DNA of 64,000 bases from Thalassomonas sp. RHCl1 (GCF_947387555.1 NZ_CANDNZ010000003.1:1-64000), one strand, 5' to 3'. Numbered from the stretch's first letter, positions 25,493 through 35,891 are shown. Numbers and translations are program-made. Notes: generated from the letters alone by a model not told the origin.

Positions 25493-27694
25493 TTAAGCAT
25501 CTGCGATTGTACATTGCCCTGTTATTTGCCTGTTTAACTTATCAAGCTGCTCGCGGCTTTGGTGAATCAGCTGCTTTGCCCTCGCCTGGGCTTGTTGCAG
25601 TTTATCGGTTTGCATAACCGGGCTTAACAAGGGAATGTTTTGCCAACCCAGGCAAATGGCGGGATTTTTATGGCATCCGTCAACTAAATGTACTTCTGCC
25701 CGGGTTAAGTCCCGGTTAAGGGTAAAATAACTGGCCAATACTTGATTGATAAAAGCCAGTTCATCCCATTGAAGCGCCAATGCCTGCTCTTTCATCGGTG
25801 CCAGTATCCGGACCAGGTTTTCATTTTTACCTGCTTGCCTGGCAATGTCTGCGTTTATCACAGCCGTTGCTATTTCGATAAAAGTTATGCTGTTAAAGCT
25901 TGCTTCTGCACTTGCCAGCAGGGGCAATGCATGGCTAACCTCCTTATATTCCCCCAATGCCAGTTGTGCGAAAAAAGATAAAATCAGCGGATCGGCAAAA
26001 GTATCTTCCCCTAAAATACTTCTGCGATAACCGGCATACCAGGGGGCATAAGCTGAAAGCTTATTTTGATTAAGCATTTCTACATAGGTCAGCCAGGGAA
26101 TACGCCAATCCCTGTTATCAACAGCAGCCAGCTGCTGTTGCCAGGTATCGGCAGCATTAAAGGCCTGCAAGCTGTTATTGAGTAGGGCCATATTGCCGTA
26201 CAGGTCATTGTTGCACAGCAATTGTCCGCTGAAGCGGGCAAGCAGGTTCATGGCTTCGGTATAATTTCCGTTTATCATCAGCCAGTCGTAGAAGACATAA
26301 TAAATATTCGTCGACAGGTAGTTTTCATGTTCCAACCCGGGATAGATGGCGGCAAGCTCTTGTCTGCGTTTGCTCAGTATCAAAGATTTAAAATAAAAGT
26401 AGCTGTTATCTTCAAAGTACTTGTCCCTGTGATAGCCTTTTTCAAAATGTTTTAACGCCGGCAGTTCTTCATCAAGCTCTAAATGAAACAAGCCCTGGAT
26501 AAAGGTAATAAAAGGGTCTTGATCCAGGTTTTTCAGCAGTTCAAAGGCAATATCAACATTGTCCTGGTTAGCCAGATAAAAGGCCGCAGCCATCAGGGAA
26601 TAGCTGCTTTGGTTATAATGCGACAGCAGGTGGTTGATGCCCTGGCTCAAATGTTGGTCTTGAAAATACTCTATGCGGTAAAAGGCATATAAAGCATCCA
26701 TAAAATAATACTTAGCTTTTTTTTGCTGCTCATTAAGGCTGTTTTTTTCAATGTCCTCATTGATTAACCGGCGGGCTTGGGCTAAAGGTTGTGGCTGATC
26801 AAAAGACAAAGATGCCAATGCTTTAACTTGTCTGTTGCCATTTACCAGTTCGGCAATGCCTGAATTATCCTGTTTTAAGGCGGGCTCATGAAAAACTTCC
26901 AGCAACTCACCGGAAACCGCTGCCAGACCTTGCGCATCCACCAGTTTGCTGAGCGGCTGGATAGACAGGTGGGCCAGGCGGGAAGGTTTGCCGACAAACA
27001 GCAAATTTAATACCGCTTTCTTTTTGGGGAGCAATTTAATGACTAATTTCTTGGTATCGCCTAATTGGTCCAACTTGGTTAATAAAGCTGTGTTAGCGGC
27101 GAGCTTAGTCCCTGGGGTATTAAGATCTTTGGCAATGCTGCTTTGATAACGTCTGAGAATTTGATTTTCCTGCTCTGCCACCTCAAGCTTATGTTCGACA
27201 AAAATCAGGTGGCCGTCGGCATTTGCTGCTATATCCGGTTTGTTGAACCAAAAAGTTGTCACCAGGACTAGCAGCAGCAAACCGCTGATAGCCAGCGCAA
27301 ATACCCGTCTGCGCATGGGAAAAGTTGCTTTCTCTGGTCTTATATTGGCTTTATCTGTTTTTTCTACAAGGCTTTCAGGGGGCGGGGAGCAAGTTTCAAT
27401 GCTCACCAGCAATTGATAGCCATGGCGGGGAACCGTTTTGATATAACTTTCACCTGAATCCCCTTCCAGTGCCTTACGCAAAGCACGTATTGTCTGGTAG
27501 ACCAGGTTATCTGTGGTAAATTCCGTTTCCCATATCTGCTCTTTAATCTTAGCTAAAGGAATAATCTCGCCCGGGGTGGCGATAAAAAGCTGCAATAACT
27601 TAAAAGCTGCCAGGTTAAGGGGGATGGTGACATCACCATGGGTAATACTGTGGGACTGCTCATCTATCAGCCATTTGCCAACTCTAGTATTCAA
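25493..27694 (-). CDS. ToxR/CadC-like membrane-bound winged-helix regulator
   Basis: A 733-residue protein. Residues 1-98 are an OmpR/PhoB-type winged helix (P-L-N-L-A-A-F-K-L-L-Q-L-F; S-Y-I-K-T-V-P-R-H-G-Y at its end). A single membrane helix spans 131-150, preceded by Arg residues (M-R-R-R), giving cytoplasmic DNA-binding and a periplasmic domain of about 580 residues. The periplasmic part is helical and repetitive, probably TPR-like. This is the CadC/ToxR plan: sensing outside the membrane and binding DNA directly. It lies upstream of the chitinase, on the same strand, and may bind the 10-bp repeat array there; that link is inferred from adjacency and binding mode. Confidence 0.8.
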   Translation of the reverse strand: MNTRVGKWLIDEQSHSITHGDVTIPLNLAAFKLLQLFIATPGEIIPLAKIKEQIWETEFTTDNLVYQTIRALRKALEGDSGESYIKTVPRHGYQLLVSIETCSPPPESLVEKTDKANIRPEKATFPMRRRVFALAISGLLLLVLVTTFWFNKPDIAANADGHLIFVEHKLEVAEQENQILRRYQSSIAKDLNTPGTKLAANTALLTKLDQLGDTKKLVIKLLPKKKAVLNLLFVGKPSRLAHLSIQPLSKLVDAQGLAAVSGELLEVFHEPALKQDNSGIAELVNGNRQVKALASLSFDQPQPLAQARRLINEDIEKNSLNEQQKKAKYYFMDALYAFYRIEYFQDQHLSQGINHLLSHYNQSSYSLMAAAFYLANQDNVDIAFELLKNLDQDPFITFIQGLFHLELDEELPALKHFEKGYHRDKYFEDNSYFYFKSLILSKRRQELAAIYPGLEHENYLSTNIYYVFYDWLMINGNYTEAMNLLARFSGQLLCNNDLYGNMALLNNSLQAFNAADTWQQQLAAVDNRDWRIPWLTYVEMLNQNKLSAYAPWYAGYRRSILGEDTFADPLILSFFAQLALGEYKEVSHALPLLASAEASFNSITFIEIATAVINADIARQAGKNENLVRILAPMKEQALALQWDELAFINQVLASYFTLNRDLTRAEVHLVDGCHKNPAICLGWQNIPLLSPVMQTDKLQQAQARAKQLIHQSREQLDKLNRQITGQCTIADA

Positions 27695-28263
27695 TATTCA
27701 TTTTCCTTGTTGGTAATTCATGACACGATTCTTTTAAAACCTGGGAAAAAATCGTTGCAGAATTTCATTTTATATCCTTCCAGCCACAACATTTTGCTTG
27801 GGCATTGTTTGCATAAGCAAGTATTTCAGGACTCAGTGCTGGTTCAAACTTTTACTCAAAAAACGCGTTTATCACAATAATAAATATGAATAAGCCAAAC
27901 CATTTTCATTTTGAGCAAGGCTAAATGAAATTTTTCCATTATCCCCGACCCTTTTAGACCTTGAATATGTATACAATATTTCATTACAGTTTTAATTTGC
28001 GCATTACTCTGTTGAGGGAAAAGGAGGAAAACCACGAAGCGAACAAAAAACAGACTATCACTGCCGTGTCTTTTGTTTGTTTTATTCAGAAAAAATATCT
28101 GATAAATCTATAAGTTACCGGTATTAAATCAAGTTGGAACTGTCAGCTTTTTTTACAGACTGCCAGCTAGCTTACATCTTGGCTGTTATTTTTAACGGCT
28201 GTCAGCGCTTGGCATGTTTTTTGATTGCGAATGTTACAAATAAACAACAAAGGTGTAAAAAAA
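27695..28263. other. Intergenic stretch with no gene seen
   Basis: About 570 bases between the leftward regulator and the rightward PEP-CTERM gene. Short frames on both strands have no ribosome site or recognisable product. It presumably contains the two divergent promoters; no strong palindrome or terminator was found. Confidence 0.5.
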
Positions 28264-28941
28264 GTGTTTGATATTTTTAAGAGAAGCTGTGTGTTTTTGG
28301 TGGTACTGTTATCCTTTAACGCCCACTCGGCACTGATTACTATAAATGAAGTCGATTTAACCCTTGACCCCAACCATCAAAGAAATGGTTTCCAGGTACA
28401 AGGCAGCGATTCAACATTTCTTAAATTAAGAACGTCAGCATCAACTGGCTGGGATGAGTTTCTTGTTGACCAGGCGGGGATCTGGGATGGATTTCGCCTG
28501 GCAACAGAAACGGAAGCAATTACCTTGTGGAACAGCATCTTTTCATTATTTCCCGGTGACGCATTACCTGCTGATAACAGGGGTTATGCCGGTAATCACA
28601 GCCTTTCATGGACATCGGCACAAGTAAATGACTTCTTTACCTATAGCAAACCTAAAATTTCCCTGGAAGGTGCAGACAGTACAGGTAATCATGCTTATTT
28701 TTTGCAGGATGACGGCGGTATCGGTGCAATCAGCTATAGTTTCGCTTCATGTTGCCGCACCGGGGTCGCCAGTATTTACTTTGATATAGGCTTAGATCCG
28801 GCCAGCAGTATTTCAGCCCCTTCAGGTTCGTTATTGCTGGTATCTACAGGTAATGCCGCCCAGGTTACGGAGCCGCCAATGTTTATGCTTTTGGCTCTGG
28901 GGTTGATGGGATTAGTCTCGCGCAGGTTTATCAAAATATAA
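28264..28941 (+). CDS. PEP-CTERM sorting-domain exported protein
   Basis: A 225-residue protein starting at GTG (AAAGG ten bases upstream). It has a signal peptide (F-L-V-V-L-L-S-F-N-A-H-S-A) and a C-terminal sorting signal: T-E-P-P motif, hydrophobic helix M-F-M-L-L-A-L-G-L-M-G-L-V, then S-R-R-F. PEP-CTERM proteins are cleaved by an exosortase and surface or biofilm associated; exosortase genes are not in the window. The middle region (W-D-E-F, W-D-G-F-R-L-A-T) is of unknown function but recurs in PEP-CTERM proteins. Confidence 0.75.
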   Translation: MFDIFKRSCVFLVVLLSFNAHSALITINEVDLTLDPNHQRNGFQVQGSDSTFLKLRTSASTGWDEFLVDQAGIWDGFRLATETEAITLWNSIFSLFPGDALPADNRGYAGNHSLSWTSAQVNDFFTYSKPKISLEGADSTGNHAYFLQDDGGIGAISYSFASCCRTGVASIYFDIGLDPASSISAPSGSLLLVSTGNAAQVTEPPMFMLLALGLMGLVSRRFIKI

Positions 28942-29234
28942 GGTTATTTCATATGAAATAACCGCTTTCAGTTAAGAGAGCCAAGTTAGCGCAGCCTGAG
29001 GCTGATGCAGTCTTTGGCTCTTCCTCCCTCTTTGCTACCGGAAAATCATTAAGCGATAGCGGTGATGTTTTTCCGTCCCTTACCGAGCCCCGAGCAATCT
29101 CCCTTCAGGGTTAATCGCGCGCCTGTGAATATGCCGGATAGTTAAAAAGTTGCGTCTTTTCCCGTCAAAGCCCGTCTTAAATGTTGCAAATGGCCTTAAA
29201 GGCTTTACCGATAAATGTAATGCGGGAGACTCCT

Positions 29235-30401
29235 TTGACTAACTTCGACAAGATCAATGTTAAACACGAGAACAAATTTATACGGCATGACCCGAACATG
29301 CTCAATTCTGTCTATGGCACCACAAATGTCGAGCCCTACTGGGTCGCGGATATGGACTTTGAAGTTGCTACGCCGATTCGCGATGAATTGCTCAGACTGG
29401 CACAAAGAGCCCACTTTGCCTACGAGTTCAACAGCCAGGATGTGCTCAAAGCGATTGTTGACTGGTATCAACGCCGGCATGACCTGGTGCTGAAACAGGA
29501 AAACCTGGTGCAAGTGCCCGGGGTACTGACCGGAGTCGCTATGCTTATTCGTGAGTTAACAAAGCCGGGCGACGGTGTTTTGATCCAAACGCCGGTTTAT
29601 CACCAGTTCAAAAAGGTCATTGGCTCAGCAGGCCGTGAAGTGCTCAGAAGTCCGTTGCAGGTTATTGACGGTCATTACCGGATGGACTTTGATGACCTTG
29701 AGCAGCAATTTTCAAGCGGTAAAGTGAAAGTGATGTTACTGTGCAATCCCCATAACCCGGTAGGCCGGGTATGGACACAGGATGAATTAGCGCAATTGCT
29801 TAAGCTTGCCCGGGCGTATCAGGTGTTTATTATCAGCGATGAAATTCATTCGGACATTATCTTTGCCGGACATAGCTTTCATAGCATGGCAGGATTCACC
29901 GGAGAGAATTTTGCCTCTTTGATTGGCTCACCCTCTAAAACTTTTGGTATGCAGAGTATTTCCAATGGTTATATTTATAGCGCCAACCAGGATTTATTGG
30001 CAAAAACGAAAGCTTCTTTGGATTCCATGTACTTAGGTCATAGCAATGTCTTGAGTAATTACGCCACCATTGCAGCTTATACCCAAGGTGAGATCTGGCT
30101 GGATGAATTTCTTCAGTATCTTGAAAATTCAATCAACTGGATACAAGATTTTTTGCAGCAGGAACTACCCCAGGTACGCTTGTACCCGGTAGAAGGGACT
30201 TACCAGATATGGCTGGACTTTAGCAATACCGACCTCCCGGCAGAGCAGGTTAAGCAGCTGCTGGTGGATGCCCGCATGGCACTGACCCCCGGCGCCTGGT
30301 TCGAAAGCGGTAACGAGTTAATGTTCAGGATGAATATCGCCTCGCCTTTAGCACAGATACAAGAAGCTTTTAAACGGCTACAGCAGAAGTTGTCTGCTTA
30401 A
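29235..30401 (+). CDS. MalY/PatB-type PLP C-S lyase
   Basis: A fold-type I PLP enzyme of about 389 residues. The N-terminus (N-F-D-K-I-N-V-K-H-E-N) and D-M-D-F are typical of MalY/PatB cystathionine beta-lyases. S-D-E-I-H-S-D-I precedes the PLP lysine in S-P-S-K-T-F. The likely start is TTG at 29235 with GGGAG six bases upstream; ATG at 29220 and 29181 are possible but poorly placed. It cleaves C-S bonds of cystathionine or cysteine conjugates. The downstream serine acetyltransferase at 31257 is also sulfur metabolism, though on a separate unit. Confidence 0.85.
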   Translation: MTNFDKINVKHENKFIRHDPNMLNSVYGTTNVEPYWVADMDFEVATPIRDELLRLAQRAHFAYEFNSQDVLKAIVDWYQRRHDLVLKQENLVQVPGVLTGVAMLIRELTKPGDGVLIQTPVYHQFKKVIGSAGREVLRSPLQVIDGHYRMDFDDLEQQFSSGKVKVMLLCNPHNPVGRVWTQDELAQLLKLARAYQVFIISDEIHSDIIFAGHSFHSMAGFTGENFASLIGSPSKTFGMQSISNGYIYSANQDLLAKTKASLDSMYLGHSNVLSNYATIAAYTQGEIWLDEFLQYLENSINWIQDFLQQELPQVRLYPVEGTYQIWLDFSNTDLPAEQVKQLLVDARMALTPGAWFESGNELMFRMNIASPLAQIQEAFKRLQQKLSA

Positions 30402-30403
30402 TG

Positions 30404-30448
30404 GTCCGGGCAAGCGCAAACATAGGCCGCTGCGGCTTGCCCGTATTT
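30404..30448 (+). terminator. Probable terminator after the MalY-like gene
   Basis: CGGGCAAGC pairs with GCTTGCCCG around a partly paired loop and is followed by TATTTAG. It immediately follows the stop codon at 30401. The U run is short, so efficiency is uncertain. Confidence 0.5.
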
Positions 30449-30489
30449 AGGTAAGATAATAAGCCAAGGTACAAAGGCGGCGGCTTTGG

Positions 30490-31044
30490 CTATTTGCACA
30501 GGGTTTTATAATACATTTTTCCTTTGTCATCCTTAGGGGCAAAGTCGGTTACGCCGCCTTTGCCAATCTCAAAGTCACAATGACTCATCATAAGTTCTCG
30601 AAACTTCTTTCGCCCTCGCTGCACCCGGCTTTTTGCTCCGGATAACGACAGCCCCAACTTATCGGCGATGTCTTGCTGGCTTAAACCTTCCAGTTCGGCA
30701 AGTTGCAGTGGAATACGGTACTTGTCCGGTAACTCGCCAATCAAAGGTTTGAGGCAAAGGGCCAGGGTTTTATAGTTTTCCTCTATCGGGTCTTGCTCTT
30801 CAGAGGCCAGGCTTTCCGGCAACTCGTCATAACTGTGATGAGCGCGATAATGATCCATGATCAGGTTATGGGTAATACGGTATAGCCAGCTCTTCAGACT
30901 GCCGCGTACTTTAAGCTGATGTAAATTGCTGCTGGCTTTAATGTAGACCTCTTGCAGTATATCGTCGACAACATCCGGGTCGTCCAATCGCATGTCGATG
31001 TAACTGCGAAGTTGTGCTTTGTGATTTTTCCACTCGGTAAGCAT
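30490..31044 (-). CDS. sigZ: SigZ-type ECF sigma factor
   Basis: A 184-residue ECF sigma factor. Region 2 has V-D-D-I-L-Q-E-V-Y-I-K and S-W-L-Y-R-I-T-H-N; region 4 is L-S-Q-Q-D-I-A-D-K-L-G-L-S-L-S-G-A-K-S-R-V-Q-R-G-R-K-K. The C-terminal tail C-D-F-E-I-G-K-G-G-V-T-D-F is characteristic of SigZ. No anti-sigma gene is adjacent. It is divergent from the serine acetyltransferase gene. Confidence 0.85.
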   Translation of the reverse strand: MLTEWKNHKAQLRSYIDMRLDDPDVVDDILQEVYIKASSNLHQLKVRGSLKSWLYRITHNLIMDHYRAHHSYDELPESLASEEQDPIEENYKTLALCLKPLIGELPDKYRIPLQLAELEGLSQQDIADKLGLSLSGAKSRVQRGRKKFRELMMSHCDFEIGKGGVTDFAPKDDKGKMYYKTLCK

Positions 31045-31256
31045 GAATACCTCAAACTGCTTTCATTGATGGTGCTATTTATTTATGACGTCAAATCATC
31101 AATAAGGATGCAAAAAATATTACTCAGGGGAAAATAATCTTCCAGCACGCTTTTTTGCATCTTACTGCCCTCTTTCCCGTCTGTTTAATGGCGTGGCACT
31201 AACAGCTGCGAGCAAACTGAAAAATGCTTTTTTATTGTTACCCCTGGAGAATTATA

Positions 31257-31856
31257 GTGTTTAGACGATTAAAAGAAGACATACAAAGTATATTTGAACG
31301 AGATCCTGCGGCAGCTAATACCTTAGATGTGCTCGTGAGCTATCCCGGGCTGCATGCGATCACTATGCACCGGTTGGCCCATGTATTATGGAATAAGAAT
31401 TTCAGGTTAGTTGCGCGACTTGTCTCAAGTTTGAGTCGCTTTATTACCGGAATAGAAATACATCCCGGAGCCCGCATCGGCCGCCGGTTTTTTATTGATC
31501 ATGGCATGGGGGTAGTCATCGGCGAGACAGCGGAAATTGGTGATGATGTAACCCTTTACCATGGCGTTACTTTGGGAGGAAAAAGTTTAGGGGGAAAAAG
31601 CCCGGGTAAAGGCAAACGACACCCAACCCTTGAGAGCGGTGTGAGTGTCGGCGCCGGTGCCAAGATACTCGGGCCGGTTTGTCTTGGAAAAAATGCCAAA
31701 ATTGGCGCGAATGCTGTGGTGACAAAAGACGTACCCGAAGGAGCTACGGCACTGGGTATTCCCGGACATATCATACATAACAAATTAAAAGTTGCGGTTA
31801 ACGATATGCATCAAACGTCCGGCACCCCATCCAAAGTGGCTGGTTTAGTTTCATAA
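31257..31856 (+). CDS. cysE: Serine O-acetyltransferase
   Basis: A 199-residue hexapeptide-repeat enzyme that makes O-acetylserine, the precursor of cysteine. The left-handed beta-helix carries [21 protein letters not shown] and Y-H-G-V-T-L-G-G, the active-site and CoA-binding motifs of CysE/EpsC. The start is GTG at 31257 with GGAGA eight bases upstream. The length fits the short EpsC-type form rather than the longer enterobacterial CysE. It stands alone, divergent from sigZ. Confidence 0.88.
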   Translation: MFRRLKEDIQSIFERDPAAANTLDVLVSYPGLHAITMHRLAHVLWNKNFRLVARLVSSLSRFITGIEIHPGARIGRRFFIDHGMGVVIGETAEIGDDVTLYHGVTLGGKSLGGKSPGKGKRHPTLESGVSVGAGAKILGPVCLGKNAKIGANAVVTKDVPEGATALGIPGHIIHNKLKVAVNDMHQTSGTPSKVAGLVS

Positions 31857-32511
31857 GCCAGCTCCCAGCCCTGATATGCAAACTATTCAGGTTTATAACC
31901 TTAATACCAGGGGGCGTATCCTGGCTATAGATTACTTTTTCGTAGCTCGTTAAATCACGGTACAAGTACTCGAAGTAGTGCGCCAATTAGAGCAGTCATG
32001 AAACAGCCATTATTAATGTGGCTGCTCAGCATGCGGCATAACCTACATACCGGCTTTTCAACCATCAGTATATAAAGCGAAGAAATAACAACAAGTATTC
32101 ATACGGTTGATACAAAAAGATTGAAAATCATCCCCTTGATCATAAGCGCCCACAAAGGGCCGCAAAATAGAGTAAGCGCTAATAAATTCGGGTTCACCAC
32201 CAAGAAACAGACCGGCTAAGGCCAACCGGCCGCAGAAATTGAATGTTCTTACTGCGTCATTGAACTTGTCAAAGCCATTTCGATTCTGCTTTCTGCTGTT
32301 GCCCCCTATGTAAAGATATGTAAATAAAATCGGCAAATGTGCAAGGATCATGAAGAGAACGTGTAGGAAAAAAGAAAGTTTGTTGCAGAGCAGGAGTAAA
32401 ACTGGCGAGTCGATCTTATCCGGCATAGGCTGGTTGAGCTTAGTTCATTGTTTTGGCAATTCACTAAGCTGGCTTTTAGGAAAAATAAATAAAATAAAAA
32501 GGAAGAAGTTT
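31857..32511. other. Gene-free stretch upstream of the peroxidase
   Basis: About 650 bases with no supported gene. A 122-codon minus-strand frame at 32058-32426 lacks a ribosome site and resembles no family. The promoter of the peroxidase gene presumably lies in the last 150 bases. Confidence 0.45.
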
Positions 32512-34314
32512 ATGAAAGCAATAAACAAATTTCTCTCGTTAGTGCTAGTTATGGGGCTTACGGCCCAAGGAGCTCAGGCAACGGTAGATGAAGACTTACA
32601 AGCGATCATTACTGCTCAGGGATTCACCGGTGATCCGGCAAAAGACTTTGATTTGCCTTTGCCTGACGAACCGGAAGCCGACCTGGGGAAAATGCTGTTT
32701 TTTAGTCAGGCGCTTGGTGGAGAACTAAATGCAGCCTGTGCCAGTTGTCATCACCCTTATCTGGCGGGGGGAGATGCTTTGGCACTGGCAGTAGGCGTTG
32801 ACGCTGAAAACCCGTTGCTACTCGGTGATGGCAGAAAACACCCGGACGGCATCTTTAATAACCCCCGCAACACCCCATCGGTGATGAATGCCTGGATATG
32901 GACACAAGGCCTGTTTTGGGATTCGCGGGTTGAAAAACTCGCCGATGATACCATCAGTACCCCAGACTCCCCCTTTGGCGAAACCGATGAGGCTGCCGGC
33001 GACAACTTGTTAATGGCACAAGCGGGGTTTCCGGTAACTTCTGTTGAAGAAATGCGCACCGAAAATTTTGAAACCGGTAACTCGAATCAGGCGGTTCGTG
33101 ATCATTTGGGCCATCGCCTGGCAAACACGGGGATTGGTGTCAATGAGCTGGCCAAAAATGAATGGCGCCAGCTGTTTGAAGGGGTCTATGGCAGCCAGGC
33201 CCAGGAAGGCGAAGATATCGTCAACTTTGATAATGTCAGGCGTGCCATCGCCAGTTATGAAAACTCAATGAACCTGACCGATAACCCCTGGTTCCGTTAT
33301 ATCAAAGGGGATATCAATGCCATGAATGAATCGGCAAAACGGGGGGCAGTGTTGTTCTACACCGCAGCCCCAGAAGGTGCCGGTTGCTCTGGCTGTCATA
33401 GTGGCGAGACCTTTACCAATCAGGGCTTTTTTAACGTTGGCTTTCCGCAGATTGGCCCAGGTAAAGGCCACGGTGATTCCGGATGGGAAGATCATGGCCG
33501 TGGCGGCGAGAGTCTGCTGGAAGCAAATAACAACGCATTTAGGACCCCCACCCTGCTCAATGTCGGCGTAACAGCACCTTACGGACATGCCGGTGCTTAT
33601 GAAACACTGGAACAAGTGGTGGACCATTACAATGATGTCGATAACCACTTGCCTGCATTTGTTGCTGCCAAGTCTTGGTGCCAGCAAGCACAATTTGCTG
33701 AAAGCGAAAATTGTCAGACCCTGTTTCCCGAAGCGGAAACCATTGCCAGCGGTTTACTGGCTAAAATAGCGGCCTTACGTGAGCTGGGGATCCCGGCTAT
33801 GCTCCCCCTGGAGCTGAGCGATGATGAAAAAGCTGATCTGATCGCCTTTTTACACGCGCTGACCGACCCCTGCACCCAAGATGCCCGTTGTATGAGCAAA
33901 TGGTTACCAGACCCTCGACGTGGTGACCCGGATAACCTGCAATTAAGGGCCATCAACAAAAATGGCTTGCCGTTAAGCATGACCAGGCAGTGTACTGAGG
34001 TTACCCTGCAAGGTGGCCGGTTACCGCTGGATCAAATGGAGTGTATTTCAGGCGGCAACAACGCTTTCTTTTTTGAAGTCGCAGAAGATAATACCGTCCT
34101 TTATATCAGCACCACAGGCGGTACAGGTAATGCGGATCTCTTTTTTAATGCTGATACCTGGGCCACACCGCAAAATGCCCAAGCCAAGTCAATTTCTGCA
34201 GATAATGAAGAAGTACTGGTGATCACTGCAAATCGTGGCTTGCGCTATATTTCTGTTGGTAGCAGGAGCGGTTATGAGTTAACGGGGATCACCGTGAGCA
34301 TAGGCAGACAGTAA
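32512..34314 (+). CDS. Di-haem cytochrome c peroxidase family protein with C-terminal extension
   Basis: A 600-residue periplasmic protein with a signal peptide (cleavage after A-Q-A, near 23). It has two c-type haem sites, C-A-S-C-H (76-80) and C-S-G-C-H (292-296), in the CcpA/MauG family layout; these reduce peroxides or oxidise a protein or organic substrate using electrons from cytochromes. The peroxidase core ends near 455. The extra C-terminal part (about 460-600) is a beta-rich region with paired Cys and no known domain, so the protein is longer than typical CcpA. AAGGAAG precedes the ATG; earlier in-frame starts lack a signal. Confidence 0.88.
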   Translation: MKAINKFLSLVLVMGLTAQGAQATVDEDLQAIITAQGFTGDPAKDFDLPLPDEPEADLGKMLFFSQALGGELNAACASCHHPYLAGGDALALAVGVDAENPLLLGDGRKHPDGIFNNPRNTPSVMNAWIWTQGLFWDSRVEKLADDTISTPDSPFGETDEAAGDNLLMAQAGFPVTSVEEMRTENFETGNSNQAVRDHLGHRLANTGIGVNELAKNEWRQLFEGVYGSQAQEGEDIVNFDNVRRAIASYENSMNLTDNPWFRYIKGDINAMNESAKRGAVLFYTAAPEGAGCSGCHSGETFTNQGFFNVGFPQIGPGKGHGDSGWEDHGRGGESLLEANNNAFRTPTLLNVGVTAPYGHAGAYETLEQVVDHYNDVDNHLPAFVAAKSWCQQAQFAESENCQTLFPEAETIASGLLAKIAALRELGIPAMLPLELSDDEKADLIAFLHALTDPCTQDARCMSKWLPDPRRGDPDNLQLRAINKNGLPLSMTRQCTEVTLQGGRLPLDQMECISGGNNAFFFEVAEDNTVLYISTTGGTGNADLFFNADTWATPQNAQAKSISADNEEVLVITANRGLRYISVGSRSGYELTGITVSIGRQ

Positions 34315-34422
34315 TTGTCGGGCCTGGCTAAGCTGACTTAGGCTGCCAGCTGACGAGCAGTTATCAACAAAAAAAATGAAAGCAACAGCAAGGAATGAAG
34401 TTGCAGCATTTACCTTGCCATT

Positions 34423-34459
34423 ACCGGCAGCAGGCATGTTTGCCTGCTGCCGGTATTTT
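34423..34459 (+). terminator. Rho-independent terminator
   Basis: Perfect 14-bp arms ACCGGCAGCAGGCA and TGCCTGCTGCCGGT with loop TGTT, followed by ATTTTT. It lies after the peroxidase gene and before the convergent hydrolase, so it probably ends the peroxidase transcript. Confidence 0.85.
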
Positions 34460-34490
34460 TCAGTGACCCAGTTAAAGATCATATCCTGTG

Positions 34491-35891
34491 CTAATAGGCT
34501 GCGGGAATTATATAGTTGGCCATGATATCATCGGCCTGGTTCACATATAGCGGCCACTCCAGGTAATTGCCCTGGGTCATGACTATCACCATATTCTGCT
34601 CCGGGAAGATATTGATATATTGGCCGCCATCACCGTCGGCGGAAATATAGCGCACGCCATTAAGCTCTCTGTGCCAGAAAAAGTAACTATAATCACCGGC
34701 AAAGCCAGCCACCTGTACCTTGGCAACTTCCTCAACCCATTGGGCGGGTATTACCTGTTCACCTTGCCATACGCCGTTATTTAAATAGCTAATGCCAATT
34801 TTTAACATATCCCTGGGACGCATGTGCATTCTTGCCGCCCCTTCCGGCAGGCCATCGGGTTGTGAGCGCCAGTCGTAATCTGTGATCCCCAATTTACGGT
34901 AGAACTGGGCGTCTGCCCAATCCCGTATCGGTGTTGGCACTAAGTTATCAAGGGCTTTTAACAGCATATTCGGACTGGCACTGTTGTATACCCAGGCCGA
35001 TTGGGGACCCAGGTTATCACGGCTAAGTAAAAAGTCAGTGAAATCAGTTGATTGCCACATTAATGCCAGATCATTACTGCCCCATTCATCCCAGGAAAAG
35101 CCAAGTTGCATGGTAAGTAGATGATGAAAATTCAAGGCATTTTTGTTGGCATCGTCAGTAAAAAAATGGCTTTGCTGCGGTAGTAGCGGCGCAACGGCAT
35201 CACTGGTTGAGACATTAAATTGTTCAAAGGCGATACCAGCCAGGGTAGCAGTTAATGCCTTATTGACGGAGGCGATATAATGTTTGTCGGTGCGTCCCCA
35301 TTGTACAGGCGCCGGTGTCGAGATCCGGGCAATATTATTGTTGAAGTCGATAAAGTCATTGTTGCCGGGGAAATACTCTTCAACGGCCAGCACACCGTCT
35401 TTGTAGATCAAAAGACTGTGTAACTCCTGATAGCCTGCACTGGCATCAGCCAGCACTGTTTTATTCATAAGTTGACTAATCAGGGTACTGTCTAAACCCG
35501 CACTGTTGAGATCTCCGGTTTGAATACCGTCGGTTAGCTGCACCGGTTGATGGTAGTGATAACTATGCGCTGGTGAAAGGCCGATTGTGGTACTGCTTTG
35601 CAGTGAAACATTGCTTTCTCTGGGGCGGTAATGCTCGGCACTCACTAAAACCGCCAAATGCTCCCGGTCGACATTATCGGTTACTTCGATGCTGAAGCTG
35701 CCTTGTGCATCGGTAAAGACTTGCAGCTCAGTGTCTATAAGCTGGACCCTGGCATTGGCTATCGCTTGTGCCGGATCGCTGCTATCAAGTACCACGCCCG
35801 TTATCTGCATGGTGTTATTGGAGGATGAACCATCACATGAAAACAAGAAAAAACAGACAGATAGTAAAATCGTTTTATGGCTCAGCAACAT
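34491..35891 (-). CDS. Serine hydrolase lipoprotein (beta-lactamase/transpeptidase fold)
   Basis: A 466-residue lipoprotein with lipobox F-L-F-S-C near residue 19. Residues 27-105 form a carboxypeptidase-regulatory-like beta domain; the rest is a beta-lactamase-family serine hydrolase with S-V-N-K (208-211) as S-x-x-K and Y-N-S near 306 as Y-x-N. Relatives include EstB-type esterases and D-aminopeptidases; true beta-lactamase activity is unlikely. The start at 35891 has GAGGA upstream and gives the lipoprotein signal; an earlier start at 35990 does not. Convergent with the peroxidase. Confidence 0.85.
   Translation of the reverse strand: MLLSHKTILLSVCFFLFSCDGSSSNNTMQITGVVLDSSDPAQAIANARVQLIDTELQVFTDAQGSFSIEVTDNVDREHLAVLVSAEHYRPRESNVSLQSSTTIGLSPAHSYHYHQPVQLTDGIQTGDLNSAGLDSTLISQLMNKTVLADASAGYQELHSLLIYKDGVLAVEEYFPGNNDFIDFNNNIARISTPAPVQWGRTDKHYIASVNKALTATLAGIAFEQFNVSTSDAVAPLLPQQSHFFTDDANKNALNFHHLLTMQLGFSWDEWGSNDLALMWQSTDFTDFLLSRDNLGPQSAWVYNSASPNMLLKALDNLVPTPIRDWADAQFYRKLGITDYDWRSQPDGLPEGAARMHMRPRDMLKIGISYLNNGVWQGEQVIPAQWVEEVAKVQVAGFAGDYSYFFWHRELNGVRYISADGDGGQYINIFPEQNMVIVMTQGNYLEWPLYVNQADDIMANYIIPAAY

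Noticed and set aside
32058-32426. 122-codon minus-strand frame upstream of the peroxidase gene
   Set aside because: No ribosome site, no family resemblance, and it runs into the peroxidase leader region. Treated as chance.
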